Assembly: GCA_938037185.1 (NCBI GenBank)
Contig: CALHQK010000023.1
Location: forward strand, 1 to 20,053
Source of the DNA: an uncultured Riemerella sp.
GTDB taxonomy: Bacteria; Bacteroidota; Bacteroidia; Flavobacteriales; Weeksellaceae
DNA: 20,053 bases
Reading direction: 5' to 3'
Position 1 is the stretch's first letter, and each line of letters starts with the position of its first letter. A program made the translations under genes and the position numbers. The notes below the pieces were generated by a model. That model was not told the origin of the DNA. It saw only the letters and a program-made list of their open reading frames with translations, and made no database searches. This document shows, in pieces, positions 15,540-20,053 of the stretch.

Positions 15540-15815
15540 TTAAACTTCTGCGTCTTTTGGAGACTGACTATGCTTTTTATAGTTCTCATAGCTTTCTTTC
15601 ACATTAGCCACCACTTTTTCTGCACCATGCTTCACTTTTTCAGAAAGATGCTCGTAGTGATCTAAAGCTTCATCTCTCAAATCTTCAGCTTTTCTTCTTA
15701 ATCTTTTTCTAGTTTCTACTCCTTTTTCTGGAGCGAATAATACACCTAATAATGAACCTATTGCAGCACCTGCTAATATACCTAGCACAATACCTGAATT
15801 TCTTTCTCTTGACAT
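15540..15815 (-). CDS. YtxH-domain protein
   Basis: The 91-residue protein starts with a short polar end, then GIVLGILAGAAIGSLLGVLFAPEKGVETRKRL, the YtxH signature: a single Gly-rich membrane helix ending in the LFAP-x-KG turn. The remainder (about 38-85) is a highly charged amphipathic helix with heptad-like spacing (LRDEALDHYEHLSEKVKHGAEKV). Members of the family are often stress-induced in bacteria such as Bacillus; biochemical function is unknown. It leads a minus-strand cluster with the holin-like and unknown genes and is separated from them by a hairpin. Confidence 0.88.
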   Translation of the reverse strand: MSRERNSGIVLGILAGAAIGSLLGVLFAPEKGVETRKRLRRKAEDLRDEALDHYEHLSEKVKHGAEKVVANVKESYENYKKHSQSPKDAEV

Positions 15816-15875
15816 TTTAGTAAATTTTTTAAATGTTAATATTTATCTCTGAATAGCCCTTTGCTATTACTTCGA

Positions 15876-15906
15876 TAAAATTACAATAAATATACCAAAC
15901 AAACAA
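15876..15906 (-). promoter_or_regulatory. Possible promoter of the YtxH gene
   Basis: On the minus strand TTG (15906-15904) is followed after 20 nt by TAATTTTA (15883-15876), one base short of TAnnTTTG. The leader would be about 55 nt. Confidence 0.3.
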
Positions 15907-15920
15907 TTTTTTTCTGTTAA

Positions 15921-16598
15921 TTATTTCTTAATGTATGATAAAATCAAATCTATAGTTTCTTCTTTATTTAGGTTTGTATTATCTATAAGTATCGCATCTT
16001 CAGCCTGTTTCAGTGGAGAAATCTCTCTTTCGCTGTCTATTCGGTCTCTTTCTATGAGATTTTGTTTCACTTCTTCTATAGTAGTCTCTATACCAAGGCT
16101 TTGCAACTCCAAAAATCTTCTCCTTGCGCGTTCATCTGCACTTGCAGTAAGGAAAAATTTATAGTCAGCATTAGGAAGAACCACCGTTCCTATATCCCTG
16201 CCATCCATAATCACGCCTTGTTTTTCTGCAATATCCCTTTGTAAAACGACCAAACGCTCCCTTACTTCAGACTGTTTTGCTATAAAACTAACATTATCAG
16301 AGACTTCCGTAGTGCGGATTTCCTTGCTTACATTTTCTCCATTTAGATAAATTTCTAATTTTCCGCTATTTTCTCTAAATTCTAATGAAATTTCATTCAA
16401 ATTCTGAAGCAGTTTAGACAAATCTATCTCTTGTTTTTCGTTCTTGAAATTTCTCAGCCCAAAAAGCGTAATCGCCCTATACATGGCTCCTGTATCGATA
16501 TGGATAAGTCCTAGAGTATCTGCTACTACTTTAGAAATAGAACTTTTTCCTGTGGATGAAAATCCATCAATGGCTATAACCAAACCTTTCTTATTCAT
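15921..16598 (-). CDS. cmk: Cytidylate kinase
   Basis: Phosphorylates CMP and dCMP with ATP. Numbered from MNKKG, the 225-residue protein has the P-loop DGFSSTGKSS (11-20), IDTGAMYRAITLFGL near 30-44, the CMP-specific insertion around 60-90, VMDGRDIGTVVLPNADYKFFLTAS and ARRRFLELQ. These are the standard Cmk blocks; FSSTGKSS replaces the PSGAGKGT of many bacteria. The frame is open 12 codons further (ATG at 16634), but a complete promoter lies inside that stretch, 5 nt before the ATG at 16598, and MNKKGLVIAIDG is the normal Cmk beginning. It is divergent from pyrH, so CMP and UMP kinases share an intergenic region. Confidence 0.94.
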   Translation of the reverse strand: MNKKGLVIAIDGFSSTGKSSISKVVADTLGLIHIDTGAMYRAITLFGLRNFKNEKQEIDLSKLLQNLNEISLEFRENSGKLEIYLNGENVSKEIRTTEVSDNVSFIAKQSEVRERLVVLQRDIAEKQGVIMDGRDIGTVVLPNADYKFFLTASADERARRRFLELQSLGIETTIEEVKQNLIERDRIDSEREISPLKQAEDAILIDNTNLNKEETIDLILSYIKK

Positions 16599-16603
16599 AA
16601 AGC

Positions 16604-16635
16604 CAAAATTAAATTTTATTATCTCATAATCCAAA
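16604..16635 (-). promoter_or_regulatory. Promoter of cmk, ending 5 nt before the ATG
   Basis: On the minus strand TTTG (16635-16632) and TAATTTTG (16611-16604) are 20 nt apart, both elements exact. Only GCTTT separates the -7 box from the ATG at 16598. This decides the start codon and predicts a leaderless mRNA. Confidence 0.75.
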
Positions 16636-16664
16636 ATATTCTATTATTTTCTTTCTGATTTGTT

Positions 16665-16672
16665 TATATTTG
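16665..16672 (+). promoter_or_regulatory. -7 box of pyrH-frr
   Basis: TATATTTG is an exact TAnnTTTG match; the leader to the pyrH ATG at 16740 would be about 60 nt, unlike the very short leaders elsewhere in the window. The -33 element is poor. Confidence 0.5.
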
Positions 16673-16739
16673 CATGAATTTTTGGATGCTTTAAAGACTG
16701 AATCTTTATCAACCATAAAAATTAATACATTATAAAACA

Positions 16740-17444
16740 ATGAAATACAAACGAATTCTACTAAAATTAAGCGGAGAAGCCCTTATGGGAGACAAACAAT
16801 ACGGTATTGATACTGAGAAGCTTAATGAATATTCCCAAGAAATCAAAAAAGTAGTGGACAAAGGCTGCGAAGTTGCCATAGTAATCGGCGGCGGAAACAT
16901 CTTCCGAGGAGTTTCTGGAGCGGCTAAGGGAATGGATAGAGTTCAGGGCGACTACATGGGAATGCTCGCTACGATAATCAATGGAATGGCTCTACAAGGA
17001 GCTTTGGAGGACATCGGTCTGAAAACCAGACTTCAGACAGCCATAGAAATGGACAAAATAGCAGAGCCTTTCATCAAGAGAAGAGCCGTAAGACACTTGG
17101 AAAAAGGAAGAGTGGTCATCTTCGGAGCAGGAACAGGAAACCCTTATTTCACTACGGATACAGCCGCTACGCTCAGAGCCATAGAAATAGGCGCTGATGT
17201 AATCCTGAAAGGAACCCGTGTAGATGGTATCTACGACAGCGACCCAGAGAAAAACGACAATGCTATGAAATTCAACAACTTATCATTCAATGAAGTTATT
17301 GAGAAAAACCTTAAAGTAATGGACATGACTGCCTTTACTCTAAGCCAAGAGAACAATCTCCCTATCATTGTCTTTGATATGAATAAAGAGAATAACCTCC
17401 TGAAAATAGTAGAAGGAGAAGATATAGGAACTATCGTAAACTAA
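16740..17444 (+). CDS. pyrH: UMP kinase
   Basis: Converts UMP to UDP with ATP. The 234-residue protein has the amino-acid-kinase fold with KRILLKLSGEALMG at the start, VIGGGNIFRG at 48-57 (phosphate binding), GDYMGMLATIINGMAL, RRAVRHLEKGRVVIFGAGTGNPYFTTDTAA (active-site loop) and LKGTRVDGIYDSDP. Length is typical of bacterial PyrH. The family is allosteric (GTP activates and UTP inhibits in several species). It is followed by frr, the usual bacterial order. Confidence 0.96.
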   Translation: MKYKRILLKLSGEALMGDKQYGIDTEKLNEYSQEIKKVVDKGCEVAIVIGGGNIFRGVSGAAKGMDRVQGDYMGMLATIINGMALQGALEDIGLKTRLQTAIEMDKIAEPFIKRRAVRHLEKGRVVIFGAGTGNPYFTTDTAATLRAIEIGADVILKGTRVDGIYDSDPEKNDNAMKFNNLSFNEVIEKNLKVMDMTAFTLSQENNLPIIVFDMNKENNLLKIVEGEDIGTIVN

Positions 17445-17474
17445 ATGTGTAATTTATCAAATTTTCAATATACA

Positions 17475-18029
17475 ATGGAAGAATTAGAACTTATCATAGC
17501 ATCTGCTAAACAAGAAATGGATGCAGCGATAAAACATTTGGATCACGCTTTCCAAAAAATCAGAGCTGGAAGAGCTTCTACAGCTATGGTGCAAGATGTA
17601 ATGGTGGAATATTACGGAGCGATGACACCGCTTTCGCAGGTTGCCAATGTCTCTATTCCTGATGCCATGACCATCTCTATCCAGCCTTGGGACAAAAACG
17701 CCATAGGAGCGATAGAAAAAGCGATTATCGTTTCTAACCTTGGTTTTGCACCTTCTAATAACGGCGAAAATATCATTCTAAATGTACCGCCTCTAACGGA
17801 AGAAAGAAGAAAAGAATTAGCAAAACAAGCCAAAGCAGAAGCTGAACAAACGAAAGTAACCATCCGTAACGCAAGACAAGAAGCGATGAAAGACCTTAAA
17901 AAATTAGAAGGAGTTTCTGAGGATGTTATCAAAGATACAGAAAGTAAAATTCAGGAATTGACTGATAAATATGTCAAAAGTTCTGATGAACACTTGAAAG
18001 TAAAAGAAGCAGACATTATGAAAATATAA
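17475..18029 (+). CDS. frr: Ribosome recycling factor
   Basis: Splits post-termination ribosomes with EF-G. The 184-residue protein shows the conserved first helix ending in FQKIRAGRAS, then VEYYGAMTPLSQVANVSIPDAMTISIQPWDK, SNLGFAPSNNGENIILNVPPLTEERRKEL and the long C-terminal helices with VTIRNARQEAMKDLKKL. The frame opens at an ATG at 17445 directly after the pyrH stop, but the ATG at 17475 gives the standard N-terminus (MEELELIIASAKQEM) and length, so I use that. Cotranscribed with pyrH; a terminator follows 3 nt after the stop. Confidence 0.95.
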   Translation: MEELELIIASAKQEMDAAIKHLDHAFQKIRAGRASTAMVQDVMVEYYGAMTPLSQVANVSIPDAMTISIQPWDKNAIGAIEKAIIVSNLGFAPSNNGENIILNVPPLTEERRKELAKQAKAEAEQTKVTIRNARQEAMKDLKKLEGVSEDVIKDTESKIQELTDKYVKSSDEHLKVKEADIMKI

Positions 18030-18032
18030 TGC

Positions 18033-18060
18033 AAAATCGGTCTCCAAAAAGACCGATTTT
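18033..18060. terminator. Bidirectional terminator between frr and ald
   Basis: AAAATCGGTCT and AGACCGATTTT form a perfect 11-bp stem with loop CCAAAA and T/A-rich sequence on both sides. It fills nearly the whole 38-nt gap between the two converging genes. Confidence 0.9.
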
Positions 18061-18067
18061 TATTTTA

Positions 18068-19255
18068 TTATAACAACAGTAGATTGATATCATTAAATTT
18101 AAGTCCAAATTTATCACAAACCAGCTGTTTGGTATGACGCCCTTTGTACATATAAAATCCCTGTCTGCAGTCGTTTCCTAATTTTAATACATTTTCTAAA
18201 CCGCCTTCTTCATTGATTTTCAGAAGATAACTTAAAAAGAAATTACTAATGGCTTTGCTGGTGGTTCTTGGAATTTTGGAAGTCAAATTCGGTAGTCCAG
18301 AATGCAGGATTCCGTGTTTTTCTACATAAGGTTTCTCAAAATCAGTAACTTCCGTAGTTTCCACACATTTCCCTGTATCTATGGTCAAATCTACGATGAC
18401 GCTTCCCTGTTTCATCAGCGTTACCATTTTTTCTGTCACGATAGGCGGCATATTTATTCTCGGAATAGTTCCTATCAGCACATCGGCTCTTCGGAGGCTT
18501 TTTGTCAGTTCCTTTGGGTCTATCATCGAAGTGGATATTCGGCTGCCTATGGAATTTTGAATATTTCTAAGTTTGGATAGAGAATTATCAAAAACCCTCA
18601 CTGTGGCACCCAGCCCTATCGCTGTTCTTACTGCATATTCTCCCACGATATCCGCTCCCAAAACCACCACTTCCACAGGGCGCACTCCTGTGATTCCACC
18701 GAGCATAAGCCCTTTCGAAACGGCAAGCATCTCCGATGCACAAAGCACTGACATTCCGCCCGCTATCTCGCCTATCAGTTTTACCAGCATCTGCTCTTTA
18801 TTTTCATCTTCTATGAACTCATAGGCTATAGCATTTATTTTCTTTTCAGAAAGTTTTTTGAAATACTCTTTTTCTCTAAGGTTAATCTGTAATGCACTGA
18901 TTATATAAGAATTAGGCTTTAATAATTCTATTTCTTCCAAAGAAGGAGCGCTTACTTTCAGCACCAAATCCTGCTCAAAAGCCTTAGCTTTATCCACGAT
19001 AAAAGCTCCCGCTTCAGAATACTCTAAATCACTGAAAAACGCCTTTTTGCCCGCATCAGATTCTATCATGAGTTTATACCCATATTGCGTCAAAACCTGC
19101 ACAGCATCGGGAGTTATCGGCACTCTATTTTCATTCAGAGAGGACTCTTTCGGAACGCCTATAGTCATGATTCCGCCTTTCTTTATCACTTCCAGCCTTT
19201 CCTCTTGCGGTACCAGCTCTTTCTCGGTAAAAGGAGTAAAAACACTACTGTTCAT
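18068..19255 (-). CDS. ald: Alanine dehydrogenase, flavobacterial clade
   Basis: Reversible oxidative deamination of L-alanine to pyruvate with NAD. The 395-residue protein has IGVPKESSLNENRVPITP with Arg44 (substrate-binding Arg of the family), VLKVSAPS with Lys100, the Rossmann part from about 193, IVDLTIDTGKCVETTE with Asp293 (the catalytic Asp), and IPRTTSKAISNF. Two oddities: the family's active-site His in the 'YLHLA' block is Gln here (SALQINL, Gln123), and the dinucleotide loop reads LGADIVGE, with Asp202 in place of the middle Gly of GxGxxG. The N-terminus is about 28 residues longer than in classical Ald. From memory, the Gln is shared by flavobacterial relatives and the Asp is not. 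It is cotranscribed with tsaE (28-nt gap). Confidence 0.88.
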   Translation of the reverse strand: MNSSVFTPFTEKELVPQEERLEVIKKGGIMTIGVPKESSLNENRVPITPDAVQVLTQYGYKLMIESDAGKKAFFSDLEYSEAGAFIVDKAKAFEQDLVLKVSAPSLEEIELLKPNSYIISALQINLREKEYFKKLSEKKINAIAYEFIEDENKEQMLVKLIGEIAGGMSVLCASEMLAVSKGLMLGGITGVRPVEVVVLGADIVGEYAVRTAIGLGATVRVFDNSLSKLRNIQNSIGSRISTSMIDPKELTKSLRRADVLIGTIPRINMPPIVTEKMVTLMKQGSVIVDLTIDTGKCVETTEVTDFEKPYVEKHGILHSGLPNLTSKIPRTTSKAISNFFLSYLLKINEEGGLENVLKLGNDCRQGFYMYKGRHTKQLVCDKFGLKFNDINLLLL

Positions 19256-19283
19256 GGGATATTTTTAAAACTATTTATTGCTG

Positions 19284-19703
19284 TCAATCATTTTTTGATG
19301 AAAAGGAAATCTTCCTTGTGCTTCCTGTATTTTCTATTTTCATCTCGTGGTATGGGATGTCGTAGAGTTCCTCTTCATAAATCTCTGGCCACTCTATAAT
19401 GGACAAAAATCCGTTGTCTATATACTCCTCTATCCCAATGTCTTGGATTTCTTCCACGCTTTTCATTCTATAAAGGTCAAAGTGAAACACCTTTCCTTTC
19501 GGTGTATTATATTCATTCACAATGGAATAAGTGGGAGAATCCACACTATCTGTACTACCCATTTCCTCCAAAAGGTATTTAGTAAAAGTGGTTTTCCCTG
19601 CCCCCAGATTGCCTTTTAACAGCAAAATATTGTGCTTCAAATGTGGAAGAATGCTTTTTATAACTTCTTTCCAGCCATCCAAATTATCAATCTCAAAATC
19701 CAT
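19284..19703 (-). CDS. tsaE: tRNA threonylcarbamoyladenosine ATPase TsaE
   Basis: ATPase partner of TsaB/TsaD in making t6A37 on tRNAs. The 139-residue protein has Walker A LLKGNLGAGKTTF (about 28-40, Lys37), VDSPTYSIVNEY (the switch region with SPT), VFHFDLYRM with the HxDxYR motif, DIGIEEYID and SIIEWPE. These are the complete TsaE signatures and the length is normal. It comes before ald, a pairing common in flavobacteria. Confidence 0.95.
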   Translation of the reverse strand: MDFEIDNLDGWKEVIKSILPHLKHNILLLKGNLGAGKTTFTKYLLEEMGSTDSVDSPTYSIVNEYNTPKGKVFHFDLYRMKSVEEIQDIGIEEYIDNGFLSIIEWPEIYEEELYDIPYHEMKIENTGSTRKISFSSKND

Positions 19704-19720
19704 TACATAAAACTTATTTT

Positions 19721-19728
19721 CAAAGATA
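19721..19728 (-). promoter_or_regulatory. -7 box of tsaE-ald
   Basis: On the minus strand TATCTTTG is an exact TAnnTTTG match, 17 nt before the tsaE ATG at 19703. No good -33 TTTG. Confidence 0.5.
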
Positions 19729-20008
19729 AATATTTTTTCTTAGAAAATATTGTTTAAATTTATTATATAGATTATGAATAAAAAAGGTATTTCAAAATTA
19801 CACATAAATGCCTTTGGATAATGCTATTTTAGAGGCGTTTATATATCTTAATGCTACAAAAAATAATATTTTTATTGTTGTTTTGATATTTGTATTGTTT
19901 AATCTTATAAGCTCTCAAATCCACAAAGTTGTATTTTTATTTTTTATATTTTTCTCAAATATTTACTTTTATTTTTAAGGATTTGATAATTTACTCTCCG
20001 CTTTCTTC
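19729..20008. other. AT-rich intergenic region at the right end
   Basis: Very AT-rich sequence with no recognisable gene, no RNA gene and no complete promoter. It holds a few short open frames (one at 19808-19978 is listed separately) and leads into the 11-bp repeat at the window edge. Confidence 0.5.
19808..19978 (+). CDS. Possible 56-residue hydrophobic small ORF
   Basis: An ATG-started frame encodes 56 residues, starting MPLDNAILEAF and continuing with two hydrophobic runs (about 21-35 and 41-56) rich in Phe, Ile and Val. There is no promoter box or ribosome-binding site that supports it. In DNA this AT-rich, a Phe/Ile-rich frame can arise by chance, so I doubt it is a gene. Confidence 0.15.
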   Translation: MPLDNAILEAFIYLNATKNNIFIVVLIFVLFNLISSQIHKVVFLFFIFFSNIYFYF

Positions 20009-20052
20009 CTCCGATGTTTCTCCGATGATCCTCTGATGAAAGTCCGATGATC
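20009..20052 (+). repeat. 11-bp tandem repeat, at least four units, cut by the window end
   Basis: Units of exactly 11 nt start at 20009, 20020, 20031 and 20042: CTCCGATGTTT, CTCCGATGATC, CTCTGATGAAA and GTCCGATGATC. A partial copy (CTCCGCTTTC) begins at 19996. The common core is TCCGATG. The array probably continues past 20053. Confidence 0.75.
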
Positions 20053-20053
20053 C

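Noticed and set aside
16599..16634. Upstream ATG adding 12 residues to cytidylate kinase
   Set aside because: A complete promoter (TTTG, 20 nt, TAATTTTG) overlaps this stretch and Cmk proteins normally start at MNKKG-like sequence.
17445..17474. ATG directly after the pyrH stop as start of ribosome recycling factor
   Set aside because: It adds ten residues not seen in the family; the ATG at 17475 gives the usual 184-residue protein. It remains possible as a minor start.
19771..19818. Short ORF MNKKGISKLHINAFG before the 56-residue frame
   Set aside because: Only 15 codons in AT-rich DNA, with no promoter or conserved feature to support a leader peptide.

Overview
The window looks like chromosomal DNA of a low-GC flavobacterium, probably of the Chryseobacterium/Riemerella/Bergeyella group (Weeksellaceae). 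The basis is Bacteroidetes-type promoters (TTTG, about 17-20 nt, TAnnTTTG), the lack of Shine-Dalgarno sites, a type IX secretion sorting-domain protein, and typical flavobacterial pairs such as tsaE-ald and ftsK-lolA-lptF/G. Species assignment is inference. Almost all genes are housekeeping; I see no tRNA, rRNA, CRISPR array, insertion sequence or phage structural module.

Layout. 1-1624 (minus): aspartate kinase followed by a PlsC-type acyltransferase that runs off the left edge. 1759-6507 (plus): fructose-1,6-bisphosphatase, a DegP/DegQ-type periplasmic protease with its own promoter and terminator, then a two-gene unit of a bifunctional-nuclease-family protein and a NupG-type nucleoside transporter. 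6508-7527: a 1 kb gene-free convergent gap holding an array of about 26 degenerate 21-bp tandem units plus several hairpins. 7528-8886 (minus): a fused orotate phosphoribosyltransferase/OMP decarboxylase resembling eukaryotic UMP synthase. 8990-13487 (plus): ftsK, lolA and an LptF/LptG-family permease; 13498-14226 (minus): lptB. 14374-14715: a tiny protein that is only a signal peptide plus a T9SS sorting domain. 14755-15815 (minus): YtxH protein, holin-like membrane protein and an unknown protein. 15921-16598 (minus): cytidylate kinase, divergent from pyrH-frr (16740-18029). 18068-19703 (minus): tsaE-ald. 19704-20053: AT-rich sequence ending in a second, 11-bp tandem repeat cut by the window edge.

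How the genes relate. Pyrimidine nucleotide supply recurs: nucleoside import (NupG), UMP synthesis (PyrE-PyrF fusion), UMP kinase (PyrH) and CMP kinase (Cmk). Envelope building is the second theme: LolA, LptF/G, LptB, DegP-like protease, the acyltransferase and the YtxH/holin-like cluster.

The most notable signals are the 21-bp array (exactly two DNA helical turns and also seven codons), the eukaryote-type UMP synthase, several promoters whose -7 box ends only 4-11 nt before the start codon (likely leaderless mRNAs), and an alanine dehydrogenase with an Asp in its Gly-rich NAD loop.
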